Positions 1 through 12,672 of a stretch of 64,000 nt of DNA are shown piece by piece. This DNA comes from Galerina marginata. Its lineage: Eukaryota; Basidiomycota; Agaricomycetes; Agaricales; Galerinaceae. The notes under the pieces were generated by a model. That model was not told where the DNA came from. It saw only the letters and a program-made list of their open reading frames with translations, and did not search any database. Location: assembly GCA_023014335.1 (NCBI GenBank), contig JAECYW010000018.1:1364001-1428000 (forward strand), written 5' to 3'. The translations under genes were made by a program, and so were the position numbers. Each line of letters opens with the position of its first letter. Positions within the stretch are counted from its first letter, which is position 1.

Positions 1-156
1 TATCTACTTGCCATAACTTGGTTGAACGGAAAATAATGGCGCAAGTACTGTGATGTAGACGATCCCTTGAACAAACATTGCAGTGCTTAAGAGATAAAAA
101 AACTATGGTAAATGCGGGCAACCAAATGATTTCCTGCCTGGATTTCCTCAATTTCT

Positions 157-414
157 TCACAAAAAGCATATCAAAATCATAGCAATTATTTCATCTGAGA
201 AGACCACTCCTAGCATTTGCAAACCGGAGTGGTGGATGGTCAAGGTGACGATATTTTTCACCGGACTTGATGGGTCGGGCGCTTCGGGGTCCTGCAATTG
301 TTGGAGAAGTAGATCAGTTTCAATGTCGTATGCGAGCAAATTATAGGCACTTTCTTGTCTGAATAACCCCAAGGATATCAGGAGTATATTTACACGAGCT
401 GCGCCTTCTTCCAC
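157..414 (-). CDS. Unidentified terminal exon
   Basis: An open frame of about 85 residues on the minus strand, preceded by a plausible 3' splice site (..caccgcccag at about 415-425), ends in a stop at 157. It has a leucine-rich start and a motif PSSPVKNIVTLTIHHSGLQM in the middle. I do not recognise the family. No upstream exon could be joined with confidence, so it may be the last exon of a host gene or a remnant. It matches none of the transposons in the window. Confidence 0.25.
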   Translation of the reverse strand: MEEGAARVNILLISLGLFRQESAYNLLAYDIETDLLLQQLQDPEAPDPSSPVKNIVTLTIHHSGLQMLGVVFSDEIIAMILICFL

Positions 415-779
415 CTGGGCGGTGAGCTATTTGCACTGACCCGACGAAGCTGGATATTTGACTATCTTCGGAGCAATATATACTTCAAACTTCACCGCCG
501 ACTCCCAACTCACAAAATTGATGGGAGTCTCCCTCAAACCCGTAGCGTCATGATAGCAAAAAAAAACTAGGTCAAGACTTTAAAATCCATACGATGATTT
601 GACGATGAAGAAAGGATATATCATTCCATCTCGCTTCTATTACAGTAAGTAAAGTGTGCAGCTATTTCTGGACTTCAGCCAGCCGTCGAGCAATCGGACA
701 ATAGCGACGAGTGTCCAAAAAAAGCAACACCGGTGCTGACGGATCAATAGATCAATCATAACACGTGCTGTGATTTGGC

Positions 780-2860
780 CTGCTCTGAACTCTATCTACC
801 CTGACCACGGCCCCTCCATCTCGTCCTCCACACCCAATACTCAAGACTCTTTCTGACGAAATGGCCCACACTGACACCCACGACGTCCTCCGCGACGTTA
901 AACTTGATCCTCAGGTCTACGACGAGCAGCACGACCATACTGCCAAGTTCAAACAGCGCAACACGGGGATTCGGACGCCAACACACGACTCCCTCTCACC
1001 CTTCTCGCAACAGATCTAGATGCAGCACGTCTAGCATAGAATGACGATTTCCCTCCGCGTATCCTCGTAGAAGGGCGAATGCTACTCGTAACCCAAAAAA
1101 GTAATCACGGATGGGGCTGAATCTTGGCCCGCTCGGGCTTGGCGACTGTCGAGGAGGAGAGGAGCGTCGCCGCGGCACGGCTACACGTTCGCCTGGGCCT
1201 GTGACCCCAGACGTGTGGAGTATGGAAGCCAGCCAGCCCGTTGGGGGCGGTGGATACGTGAAGTTTCTGGGTGGACACGAGAACTTGAGGGGTAGTACGT
1301 TGTTGTGAAACGTACGTTCTGTTGTCTGCTGACATTAGAATATACGAGCTAACTAATGTTTTTTGTGTTATTTAGCCAACCGTGCATTACGCACCACCAG
1401 CGTCAAGCCTGTCCTGAAAATCCCACTCGTTGACCTCTTCATCTTGCCGTCAATGGCTCAGTGGCCGGTCGAAACGTATGTCTTTTTTGCTCTTACTGTA
1501 CTTCCTTTCCTCTTTTTCTACCGAAAACTTTGAGTTAACTATCTTATCCCATCCTCAGCTCACAAGTCAGCACCAACGTCAAGGACGTTCCTCAGAGCCT
1601 CACTCATCGAGCTCGTCGCTAACCTCGGTGCATGTACCACCTGAATCACCCACCCCGCTTGAGCCACGAGACGGCTGTCGTGGCAGCCCCGCCACGTCCG
1701 GCATTTATACAGCCTAATAAATGATGTACACCCTGGGTGCACACCTAAGATGCCCACAAAGATTTGCGAGAAGGTACACCGCAAGCAGCAGCCTGGCGGC
1801 GCTATGAGGGAAGGCGGCGCGTTGCATTTGAGTCTTAATTTCGGATTCGGATCTGGATCTGATTTGGGAGTTGCTGGCGGGCACGAGATCTAGCTCGAGT
1901 TCGATAGCATTTGTGGAGGAGAGGAGGTCTTGGGGTTTGGATCGAGGTGAATAAGTGTTACCGTGTATGTCTTCCTTTTTAATGATTCATTATTTATTAT
2001 TATTATTGGCTGTTCTTTTCGACGTCAAACCGATGACTGATATATCAGATGGCTACGAAACCCAGTTTAGCTGTCAATTCAGCGTTCCCGAGAACGTGAG
2101 CGGGAAGGCTATGGCCATGCCGCTTCCCCCATCACCGACCTTATCATCAGGTCAAATTATTGCTGCTACCGCTAAGGCGATTGACTGCATCTGTGGCCTC
2201 GCACTTGACGAAGTGTTCGGGTGCTGGTCGAAGGAAATGGCGCCAATATCAACGAAAGCTTCCACCCCGTATTTATACTCGTACTTACCGGCTTTCTGCC
2301 AGTGAACGTGCCATTTCCCTCACGCCTCTCGTCTGAGCGAACCAGTCCCGTCAGTACGGCGTAAATACACCACTCCTAGTTTAAGGTCAAGATACCTACA
2401 CCTGCAGTTAGAGGATGATTGAAGAAGCAGGCCGTTAAGTGCGATGGGTGCATGGATATGTATATAGAGGTTTCTAGCGTGTGTTCTATTCTTTCTTCAA
2501 TTTTCTTTACTTATCGTTTTATCTCATTATCTGGCTAATACGTTTTCATCATTCCTCAGCCTACCACATACCGGAAACGTCTGGTATAAAGGACGTCGTC
2601 TCATGATTATGCATGATCACTTACCTATGCCTCTGAGAACCGGAGATGGCGAGGACCGGAAACTGATCGATTTTTGTATGTAGGTTTCGTCATTTTTCTT
2701 TCTTATCAATTATGAATAAAAAACCCACCTAACATAGTTTACTCGTTCTTTAGCCTACCATTCTTTGACATCCTCGTCGCTGTACTTAATGGCTCAGGGG
2801 TCGCTGGCGGGCTTTGGTGAAACGTAGACTAAAAAGCCAAGCCAACTGTGTACCATCGGC
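780..2860. repeat. Diverged copies 1 and 1b of a host gene fragment
   Basis: Blocks here reappear, diverged, at 8690-10330 and 10330-10960. Shared landmarks include a block with 'caacacacgac' and 'cgtatcctcgt', a block reading roughly 'cgggcttggcgactgtcgaggaggag', an exon-like block ending 'gaaacgtatg' followed by a pyrimidine-rich intron-like stretch and 'cag', and a block with 'ctgaatcaccc'. The last exon-like block recurs a second time near 2755-2830. No frame stays open for more than about 115 codons, so these are most likely remnants of a multi-exon gene duplicated in tandem. The ancestral product is not recognised. The stretch 2305-2760 shows nothing else. Confidence 0.4.
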
Positions 2861-3016
2861 ATGAAAGGATTGTGTATTTTTTTTCTGCAGAGCGTGCCTC
2901 CTGAATCCGCCTCGAAAACGATTGCGCCGAACAATTTCTTGTGCTAACAGCCGACTCAGGAGATCATCCGTTCTTGCTCGACGCACAGCTTGCGAAATCA
3001 GTTATAATTGGTAAAA

Positions 3017-4604
3017 CTATAATTCGAGAATGAGCTCCCCGGGGTTCCCACTTCCGCAGATGTATTCCCCAATTTTATATGCTTCCTCATCATCTTCTCC
3101 GAGATTAAACATGATTACTTTGAGACCGGTGAATTCCTCGAGACATGTAAGGTCGAGCTTTTCGGATAGTATAGTGATGGACAATATTGAAATTGGCTTT
3201 TGTATCGCCCTTCTGTACGCAAGGAACTGGTGTAGAAGAGACACTGTACCGTCACTGGTACACTGAATAAATATATGCTGCAATTCTGGAAAAATATCTT
3301 CCATGATCGTGTTGGGAAGACGAAGGAAAAATTGAAGAGTTTCGGTATAGGTATCGAGGAGCCTCAATGGCGGGCGACGGACTTGAGAAATCTCGCCAAT
3401 TTTGGGTGCAGGAATAGTGGACTCCTTCAGTTTCTTCCACCCATAAGGTGAGCTTCCGCGCGTGCGGAAAATCGGTGAAGTTTAAGGCCCCGAATAGTTC
3501 GAAAGCGGTGTGTGCAGGCAGGTCATCGCAACAATACTGGAAGAAGCGGAATTTTGTCTTTCCCAGAAGTAGAACCTGAAATGCGAAATTATGTCTCATC
3601 AGGTTTAATTCCACTTCGGTCGAACCCAGCAAATTCGGCGTTTTTCGAAAAGGTGCGTAGAACATCTGCAGCCGCGGATATGGCTTCTGTGTCTGGGTCG
3701 TACTCCGGTTCGCGTGGATAGCTATAGAATGCTAAGACGCTCCCAGAAACAGGCTCGATGTGCTGGAGGAAGGTCAGGTGAGGCATGATGTTCACCGCAG
3801 TGCAGATGTTGATATATCGCAGTCGTGGAAATTGAATTTTCTGGCTGGATAATGAGCGCAACCGATCGGGGTCGCCATTGATAATTGCACGGCCGTTCGT
3901 GACTTCCAGGGACTCCAGGAAGGGCATATTTTTGAGCGCTTCGAGTAGCTCGTAGACTGGAATTGGTTTGTTGAGTGCCAAAGTACGACATTGTGAGGTC
4001 CAAGGTCCTCGTATATCTGGACTAATGTGAGGAGCAATGAAGACCTTGAGGCATGGCGCGTGGTGGTTGAAGATTTTGAATTCAGGAGGAGAGAGCACTG
4101 GTGGGTTCCTGTAATGCTGGCCGCCTGATGGGAAGCACAATGCCAACTCAAACACTTCGAGAGCACATGCCGGACGTTCGAGTAAGCTCCATATGACGCT
4201 ATCGTTCGCGTAATCAGTCGCGTGAGGTCTCAAAAACTTGAATCTGCACGGAGCGTAGCCTCGCCCAATTTTCTGAAAGGGTGGATATGATGTCGCCCTC
4301 GAAGTCTAGGCAGTCTGGCAGCCGCCAATGTTCACGACCACACTGCACGAAAAGAGGCTGAAGTCCCAGTTCGACGCAGAACTTCGGCCCGCCATTCCTC
4401 GTGATGGAGACAATTGAAGTCAATGACTCGGCCCCAGAGTGATCGAGCGTCAAGGGCGAGATCTCTCCAGGCCGAACAGACTTGGGAGGTGTGGCGGAGA
4501 GTGTGTATGGCGGGTATGTAGTGCGGTTCGCGTTCCAGTGGTCCCATTTCCGCATTAACGGAGAATATTTGCCATAGTAGATCGCGATTTAATTGGAGAC
4601 GCAT
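3017..4604 (-). pseudogene. F-box-like protein, frameshifted
   Basis: The product begins with an F-box-like segment typical of the large Agaricomycete F-box/leucine-rich family (LLWQIF, then TSQVCSAWRDLAL, then SLWGRVIDF), the part that would bind Skp1 in an SCF ubiquitin ligase. A long leucine-rich region follows (LKVFIAPHI, FPRLRYINI, GLKVIMFNL) and ends in a stop at 3017. The reading frame changes at about 4390, 4230, 3640 and 3440. The first two changes fall inside continuous homologous-looking sequence with no room for an intron, so I read the locus as a decayed gene. The start at 4604 was chosen because the F-box-like segment begins there. If all frame changes proved to be introns or sequencing errors, it would be an ordinary F-box gene of about 500 residues. 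Confidence 0.6.
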
Positions 4605-5494
4605 CCGTGCGTTGTGGTTCCGCGCTGTAGCGTTTATATAAGCTTATGTAGGCGGTGGTCTATCTGGTTTGAAGCCTGAATGTAAACGATTTCAAAAATT
4701 TCAACCGGAGTTGAAGAACAGCATAGCCACTGTGACAAAGGAGGGGGAATCTAATCTAATCTAATCAACTCAACGCCTTTTGAAATTTGGACCAATATTT
4801 CACGGCTTGCCGACGGAAGTAGTCGCGCGTTCCAGCACGGAATGTGAGGCAAGTGGTACGGCGCCTATCACATGAAATCGGTAAAATCCGTCGTTCAAGT
4901 TAGAGCGCTTTGGAAGACAGGGGTGTTGGGTCTGTGATAGAAAACAAAATATGGACGCGGCCCCAGCATTTCTCCGACAGCTGTAGAGCGTAGTTGGCTG
5001 GGTCCAAGCCTTAGAAGCTTAGCCTTGTGTCAGCTTCTCATAATGCTCCATTTTACTCCCCAATTCAGTTTGACACCAACATTTTCGCTGTCTGAACTGC
5101 CAGCAAAACGCTAACTTTAGCAGTTCCTGAGTTACACGGACGGAAAACATACCAAGTCTGTGTCCCGAGTATGTCATAGTATGGAGGTCTTTGTAATGAT
5201 GATATTTATAAGTTTGACTGACACTGCCCTTTAACTTAGCTGGTGACAGCGGTCGCGTTCTTGCCCCGTCCACGGCCATTGTTATACTTAGCCTTCTCAG
5301 CCATTCTACTATCATATTCTTTAGAACCGTTCAAAAGAAGCGTACATTTCTTAACCACGATTCTGTGTTGTATGCCTTACCTCATAAGTCATCTGTGCTT
5401 CACGGCATCAATTAAAGAGTATAAAGCTCAATAGGGACCTTAGGCAGCGAGTATCATCTCTTTAGACGTCCTCCCATCTTCATCCGCTTCTACT
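4605..5494. other. Intergenic region
   Basis: Between the F-box and HET remnants. It contains a short (TCTAA)n-like run near 4750-4770 and a 98-codon minus-strand ORF with no recognisable motif. I see no supported gene. Confidence 0.4.
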
Positions 5495-7602
5495 ATGAAA
5501 CTTTGTCACCTTTGTCATCATATTCCTTTCGAAAACCCACCCCATTTGCCTCATTCTTATGTCAACAGCCTCCCGGGCCTGCCTGATGAAGGCGACCTCT
5601 ACTACGTCGAATATCGCGATCGTCACAACCCTTATCCGCGCACTTTTGGGTATCACCATTACCAATCCCAAGATCAATTGAAGCAGTCGGCTCAGACTTG
5701 TAACCTTTGCCATTTGATATTCCACGAGTTTCGGAGGATCGTCAAACATGCATCCCGTCCTATTGTCGACTATCGCTTCTACATAACGCGACGCGAAGGT
5801 CATCAGGAAGGTTTCGTCGTGTGGACCTATGGCGAGCAAGGTATTATTTGGCGCGTCGGGGCGTATGGGTACTCTGTGAAAGACGGTACGCTCGTTGACT
5901 CGATCTATTTACCAATCTAATCCAAACCCGCTTCATTTTACCTCGCAAGGAAACGACCCGCTATCTGCTGTATTCAAGAGGACGTCATGTTACCAAGGAT
6001 GCGTCTTCGGCAGATGTTAACGATGTGGCTAAGCATTGGATTCGTAACTGCGTCAAGAACCACCCTCTATGCGGCCCTCAAGTTTCGAACCCTCCTTTGC
6101 CGACAAGGGTCATCGACCTTGGGATATCGTCTTCGAGTCCGATCAAGCTTCTGGAGACCGGCGGGACTATGACGGGCGATTACGTTGCTCTCAGCTATAC
6201 CTGGGGGGACCCCCCTTTTCCCTACATGATGACGCAGAGTAATCTTTCGGCATATAAATCTGTGATAAACTTCTCCGGAACAAAACCTACAGCAATCATA
6301 GATGCAATCAATATTACGAGACTGGCAGGAATTCGATACCTATGGGTCGATGCTCTCTGTATTATTCAGTCGACGACCCCTGGCGTCCCCATCGACGGAT
6401 TTCCAGGTCGAAGGCGCAAAGATGATGGAATACTACGGGAACTCGTATCTCACGATAAGCGCCGATGCGTCTAAAGGCGTTTACGACGGAATATTTCTCC
6501 CGCGAGATGCTCCAACCGCGACCGACATCCATTACACATCAGAAAGTGGCGCGAAAGGAAAACTCACTATTTTCGTGCTTAAGCCGTCCAAGGAGAATCT
6601 TCAAGCGCACTATATCTTGTTCGAAGACGAGCCCATCACGGGGCGTGGGTGGACGTTGCAAGAACGCGTTCTGAGCACCCGAATTATCCATTATGCCTCC
6701 GACCAGATGTACTACGAGTGTAACACTCATTTCCGAAGTGAAGATGGGTTTTCCGTTCAAGGTCGTCAACCTAGCATCGACCCAAAGACCAAGGAGATCA
6801 GTCCTGTTTGGAGGACAGAAGCAAGACTCGAGGGAAATGTGGGATACATTGGTCCAGGGTTTCGGCGGTCGCTCTCTTACGCTTCCGGACCAAAACAAAT
6901 TTCTCGCATTTGGTGGACTGGCTCGAAAGTTTAGCTCTCTCTACGGTGGCGATCAGTATATTGCGGGCCTTTGGAAGAAGAAGTTGGTCGAATCCTTGTT
7001 TTGGGTGGTCAATGACGCCGACACATCCAAGCCGAAACTCCCACATTGGAAGAGTAGTTGGCCGCCTGCCAGTGCTAATTACCGGGCGCCTTCCTGGTCA
7101 TGGGCTTGTTTAGACTGTCTCAATCTTAAATCCCGACGACCGAATTTATCAAGCGGTAAAATACGCCAAATATGTCACCCACAATGTTGCTCTTAAGAAC
7201 CCCGCCGATCCTTATGGGCAAATCACAGACGCCTCTCTCACGCTTCATGTCCCAAAACTCCTACGTCTCGAGGTCGAATCGCACAAGCATGACTTCAACT
7301 GGAGCCGTGCGAACGACTCGCATGCGAAGACGGTCTCTATGGCGGGCTCAACCACCTTAGACTACCATTTTTCAGCTGGTACGCTACAGAATCTCGACAT
7401 CTATGCACTTACGTTGGCTCGTGGCACCCCCTCCGGCAAAGATATGATTAATGGTCCTTATTATCTTTGCCTTCTTGTTACCCATGCTACTGGCCATAGC
7501 TATCGTCGGGTGGGTACAGTGTGGCTAGACGAGAAAGCGCTTGGGAAACATGCACCCGGGGACGCCCCCCTAGCGAACTGGGTTGATATTAAATTGGTAT
7601 AA
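5495..7602 (+). pseudogene. HET-domain (heterokaryon incompatibility) protein, decayed
   Basis: The three HET-family blocks are present: YVALSYTWGD near 6181-6210, IRYLWVDALCIIQ near 6331-6370, and GRGWTLQERVLSTRIIHY near 6640-6695. The C-terminal YRAPSWSWA signature is near 7080-7110. HET proteins trigger cell death on fusion of incompatible hyphae. The N-terminus (MKLCHLCHHIPF) has paired cysteines and fits the family. A 66-nt intron (5889-5954) could join the first exon to the next, but the frame then breaks near 5975, 6375-6410, 6830-6860 and 7110-7340, inside otherwise continuous family blocks. I therefore call it a pseudogene. The final segment ends at 7602 (WVDIKLV). Base composition is ordinary and there is no sign of transposon insertion. 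Confidence 0.8.
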
Positions 7603-8689
7603 ATTCTCATTCCCGTTTATTTTCTATGTTTCGATTAGGAATCCTGACTTCGACTGATAAAAGTTATAAATCCGTTCTTTTGTCTATGCTCGTCTTTACC
7701 CTGTATAAATCGTCATTTTTACCTTTGCTCTATGATAAATTTCGCACTTGCTCGATCTGAAATTATTCTGTCATTCTCCGCTGAGGGAGAACAAAGGAAT
7801 TTACAAGCTCTAAGAATCGGGAGGCCTCGTATCGGAATTAAAGAGACCCTTCCGTTGTCGGACGTTTGAATGTTGAACGTTGAGTTGAGGCATAGGCTTG
7901 ATTATTGAGGTAGCCGGCCAATAGACGGCTTCAAAGTGGTTGTGATAGGCTTACTGGGTCGAGCACTCGAAAATGGTGAATTGAGACCGGCTAGCATAGC
8001 TCGGAATAAGAAAATGAGATGCTGAGATAAAGTGTGAGTCATGGGTCGAAGCATAGTATTACCAGATATCCTTTGGGTGCTTCAATATTCCCAACCATCC
8101 ACCGCCGCCATGCCCGTTATTAACTGGATTCAAAGTCGTAGATCATAGGTGGAAGAGGGAAATGTCGAGATACAGAGCACCGATGGTACAGGTCGACAGC
8201 GCGGGGCTGGAGGACAAGATATATAGAAATGCCGCCAGTGTATCTATTGCCAGTGTACAGTTTGAAACACATACATTATAAAACCAGTTTTAGGGGCGAT
8301 GAAAATGAAGCAGCGGGCTGGAGAGGCTTTTCCCTATTTTCTAGCGAGGGTAGTGACGAGGCGGGACGGGTGTAGGGTCAGCATACTATAAATGCAGATA
8401 CAGATCGCTCTACTATCGCTCTTCGATGGTTTGCACAATACCTCTGCAAGATTTGCTTTGATAGCCTTTGGCGTGTCTTGTAGCAGAGGTATCTGCAGCC
8501 TTAACGATCAGTCTCTGCACCCAAATTGAACCAGACCAGTTCCAGAGGGATGGATGGGCGATGTCTGCAATGCAGAAGATTTGGGAGGTAACAAGGTAAG
8601 TAGATTCCCAGGGTCCGTAGCTTGGTGGTGTTTGGATCAAAGCCTTGGCATTGTTTCGAACGATGTCAACGATGTTTGATGGCCATGAA
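7603..8689. other. Intergenic region
   Basis: About 1.1 kb between the HET remnant and the next diverged repeat block. A 99-codon minus ORF (8413-8712) shows no family features. Nothing supportable is seen. Confidence 0.4.
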
Positions 8690-10330
8690 CCGCGATGTGC
8701 AAGAGGTTGCACTTGGGCTGCTCTCCATTGGTCACGGCCCCGCCGTCGCGTTCCTCAAGACTCTTTTCTGACGAGGTCATTACCCACATTCACAGTCGCG
8801 TCTGCGGCGAACGCCTGCGACATTGAACTCGGTAGTGACAACGACGAGCAGCCAGATGATACAGACCAAGCAGGCATAGGGCACCGCTGGGCGTTGACTA
8901 CGCCCATGACCGGCTATCTACTCTACGCAGAAGTCTTCCACCCTAACGGTGAACTCGGGAGTCACAGGACGCGCCATCGACCTCGATACCACTCCTCCGC
9001 CCTCTCCTGTGGATTTGCTCTGCATGAGCTCAAAGAATTGGGTCTCGTCTGGTTCTCGTACTCTTACTCGCAGGCCCGTTTACCTTCGGCTTCACCCCCG
9101 AGCTTCGGCTTCGACGTCTGTCGTGGATGTCAAACTTGGACTTCCAAACACCAACACACGACCCCTCGCAGCAGATCTAGGTTCAACAGCTCCTGCGCCG
9201 AATGATGCTTGCCCTCTGCGTATCCTCGTCGAAGGGCAAACATTAATGGAGAGGAACGGCGGATACCAGGATCTTAACACGTTCGGGCTTGGTGATGGTC
9301 GACGAGGAGAGGTGACGTCGCCGAGGCACGGCGTCTCGTTTACCTGCGCCTGTGATACAAGACGGGTGGAGAACGGATGCCGGACAGCCCATTTGGTCGA
9401 TAGATGAGTGGAAATTTTGGATGGAGACGAGGAATTGAGGGGAGGGTAGATTTTGATAAAACTAAGCTTCTCTCTTCTTATCATTCATTATCTCGAATAC
9501 CTAACTGACGTGCTTCACTCTTCTTTAGCCCACTGCGCACGACCAGTTCTACTTTCGATCTCTCATCTTGTCATCAGTGGCTCAGGAGTTCCGGTCGACT
9601 TTGATGAAACGTATGCCTTTTTTTTTTATACTTTCACCTCTAAAGGCTCAGGCTAACCGCTTCCTTCTATCGTCCAGCCCACACCTCACCATCACCATCA
9701 AGCAAGTTCTCCAAAGCGCAAACCTCCTAAATCTCGCTGATCGAGCTCGTCATTTCTAGCCTCTCGGTGTACATACCGCATGAATCACCCGGCGGCCCCA
9801 GCCCCGCCGGGTCTGGTCCAGATGTGCTAGTCCAGGAAATTTCGATGCCTCGGGGACACACCTAATACGCTGGCAAAGTCGTCGGTGTATGTTTTATTAG
9901 TTATTCCTTTTCGCCGATGAGCATGTGGCTGATCGAGCATTTTACAGGTGACCACGAAAGCCAGCTAAACTTCCAGCATGCCCGTGAGCGACAGCTGGAA
10001 GGCTACGGCTATGCCGCCTTCTACATTATCAGCCTCACCATTGCTCTCAGACCCGTCATCATCGACCGCTATACACATCTGTCGCCGTTGCCGAGGCGAT
10101 CGAAAGCATATGAGCTTCGCGCTTGACGATGGATCGGGTGCTTGTAGGGAAAGAGTGTCAATGCCATTGAGAGCTTCCAACTGCGAACAGCACTGACTCC
10201 TATTTCTTTTCCTTGAGCAATGCCTGAACCTTCGCTTCTTCACCCAACGCAACCTTTCAGAACTCGCACTTGCGCTCATGCTCTTAGTCGTACTTTCCGG
10301 TCTTTTCCTCAGCACGCAAACTCAACGTTA
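8690..10330. repeat. Diverged copy 2 of the host gene fragment
   Basis: It repeats, in the same order, the blocks seen at 780-2400: the 'cctcaagactcttt' block, 'caacacacgacccctcgcagcagatctag', 'cgtatcctcgtcgaagggc', 'ttcgggcttggtgatggtcgacgaggag', the exon-like block ending 'gatgaaacgtatg' at about 9612, and the 'catgaatcaccc' block at about 9780. Its distal part (about 9990-10150) resembles 2110-2240. Frames are interrupted throughout. Confidence 0.45.
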
Positions 10331-10960
10331 ATCTCACGAAATCGAACCCGATTGAAACCCAACGTACGGCTTTACTCCTCTTTTCCGTTCAGCGCTTAGA
10401 AGGGCAATCCTGCTCTCAAAACCCCCGCTCATCTACCTCCTCGTCTTGTCATCAGTTGCTCGGAGGTGCAGATCGACTTTCGACAAACGTAAGTCTTTTT
10501 TTCTCGTCCTTCCTCTACTTAGAACCTCGAGTTGACGACCTAAATTCATCCTGCAGCTCACAGGTTTCCCAGCATCACCGTCAAACAAGTCCTCAAAAGT
10601 TATCAAGCTCGCTCTTGGTAAGCTCAGTGCATATACCTCGCGAATCACATCTCCTGGCCCACAGAAGGCGGCCTCAGTCCCGCAGATGCACTACCCCAGT
10701 AAACACCATACGCCTCGGGGAAGCTAAGATGCCAGGCTGAGGAAAGATGTGCAATAAGCGAGTACACCGCAAGCTGGCAGGGCCACCGCATAAAGCGGGG
10801 AGGAGGCGCGTTTGAGCTCAAGTTTCGTGTCCGGATCCATCTCTGGCGGTGCTGGCGACTCGAGCTCAATGGCGTTGTGGAGTTACCGTCTTCCTGATTA
10901 GGAGGGTTTTGGAACTGGATCGAGGCTGGTCAAACTTATCGGCGTATATGTTCAGGCGAG
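10331..10960. repeat. Partial copy 3 of the host gene fragment
   Basis: The 3' half of the same unit: the exon-like block ending 'cgacaaacgtaag' at about 10494, an intron-like stretch, then 'ctcacaggtttcccagcatcaccgtcaa' and the 'gagtacaccgcaagctggcagg' block, which matches 1770-1800 closely. No intact reading frame. Confidence 0.4.
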
Positions 10961-11230
10961 ATCGGAATAAGTACTCAGCTCATGTTGCCCAAACTTCAGA
11001 GGAACCTCTCACCAGTGACCCAGATATCTATTCCATGTATTAAAAACTTTCACATCTGTCAGCTAGAAAGGAAAATACTACCGATTCAACGAGTTCAGGC
11101 TTTGGCGCGCGCGGGCGCGTGTCGTGAGAATAGAAGTGCATCTGGACATAGGAAGATAGCCTATTATGTCAGATATGCGTCCACCCGAAATTGCGGTCCT
11201 GTGGCTGGCACTGGCTGCGAAGGTCAGATA

Positions 11231-11888
11231 CACTGCTGGAAGGGGAATATTCTGCGGCACGCAGAACCTGTGCAGAATGTATTGTTAAATCATTAAATTC
11301 TGCGTACGGTAGATTGTTTTATTCTGCTCAAGTTCTGCCCTTCGGCAGAATTCTCTCAAAATCAATACAAATTTATTCATTCTGATTGTCTGTCGCCATC
11401 GGCAGAATCTTAAGTTCTGCGCTAATTCTCCGACAATTAAAATAATTTTGGAACTTTACCTTTTGTTCAAATTCTCCCGTCGTCAGATTTTATCATTCTG
11501 CATTTTGAAATGCAGAATTCGGGCAGAATTCATTGCTAAATTTTCGCAGAACCAAATATTAGGCAGTGTTCGCAGAATGTATTCAGAATTTACGTGGAAT
11601 GTTTCCTTTTGGGGTGCACAGAACAATAAATTCAACCAGAGGGAAAATTTGAACAAAAGATAAAATTCTGAGAATATTTTTATTGTTGGAGAATTGGTGC
11701 GGAACTTAAGATTCTGCCGATGGCGACAGACAATTAGACTGAATAAATTTGCATAGATTTTGGGAGAATTCCGCCGAAAGGCAGAACTCGAGGAGAATAA
11801 AACAATCTAACGTATGCAGAATTTAATGATTTAACAATACATTCTGCACAGGTTCTGCGTGCCGCAGAATATTCCCCTTCCAGCAGTG
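11231..11888. mobile_element. Foldback element rich in GCAGAA motifs
   Basis: A 658-bp inverted-repeat element. The first 70 bases (starting CACTGCTGGAAGGGGAATAT) reappear almost perfectly, inverted, at the right end (ending CCAGCAGTG). The arms run about 250 bp each (to about 11480, and from about 11640) around a centre of about 160 bp. ATTCTGC/GCAGAAT motifs recur through arms and centre. It has no coding capacity. Flanks share only ATA, so the superfamily is unclear. Confidence 0.75.
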
Positions 11889-11996
11889 ATAACTTTTAGC
11901 AGTGTCCACCCGACAAGGGCCAGAATTCACGTTCATGGTTGGACAATTGTCCACCCAAACGTTGGGCCTGAAACCCGTGAAATTGCCATTTTCATA

Positions 11997-12580
11997 AGGT
12001 AGGGGCCAGGAACCGGCTAGCTTATGTAAGCAGACAACGAGCTCGCTATACCTCGGCCACAAGACAATTTCCCACAATTCTAAAACCGGAGGATTGAAGC
12101 TATTGGACGTCCTTGCAGCTCCCAGGAAACAGAATTAAAATTGAATAACTTTTGGGAGAGTTATTAACCATTCTTGAAAAAATCCGATTTTTTTTCTAAG
12201 TGTTTTTTCGTGCTTTTCCATTCATTCTACAACTTTTTGAATTTCCGACCCCAAGATTTTGCCGCAACTTAGGGTTAGGGTTATTACGTAACTTACTATA
12301 TTAGGTAGGTGAAAGATCATCGGGCCGAGCGGCAGTTGCTTCCGTCACCTCCGTTGCACCTAGGCTTTGCCTTGCAGTTAGAATTCCCTATCATTCGGCC
12401 ATTATAATGAGCTCCAATGTCTCTATTTCAATTCAGTATAATTCAAAAATATTTTCTTCCATCTTTCACCCATTTCCGGGGGAAAAAACGTCCTAAAATT
12501 TTTATTTTTTCCTGGAGCCCACATTTTGCCGCTTATATAGGCGATTACGTAAGCTAGCCGGTTCCTGGTGGCCCCTACCT
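11997..12580. mobile_element. Inverted-repeat element flanked by TA
   Basis: The left end AGGTAGGGGCCAGGAACCGG and its continuation (to about 12031) reappear inverted at about 12542-12580 with a 3-base insertion. TA lies on both sides (11995-11996 and 12581-12582), as for Tc1/mariner-type insertion. Arms are about 35-40 bp and the interior is non-coding and AT-rich. A two-base duplication is weak evidence. Confidence 0.5.
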
Positions 12581-12672
12581 TATCCGACCCATCAGGGCAT
12601 TATCCGGAGTCCTTGGGTGGAAAATGTGTCATGATGTAAACAGAGACCCGGATAGCCTCTAAATATATGGTA

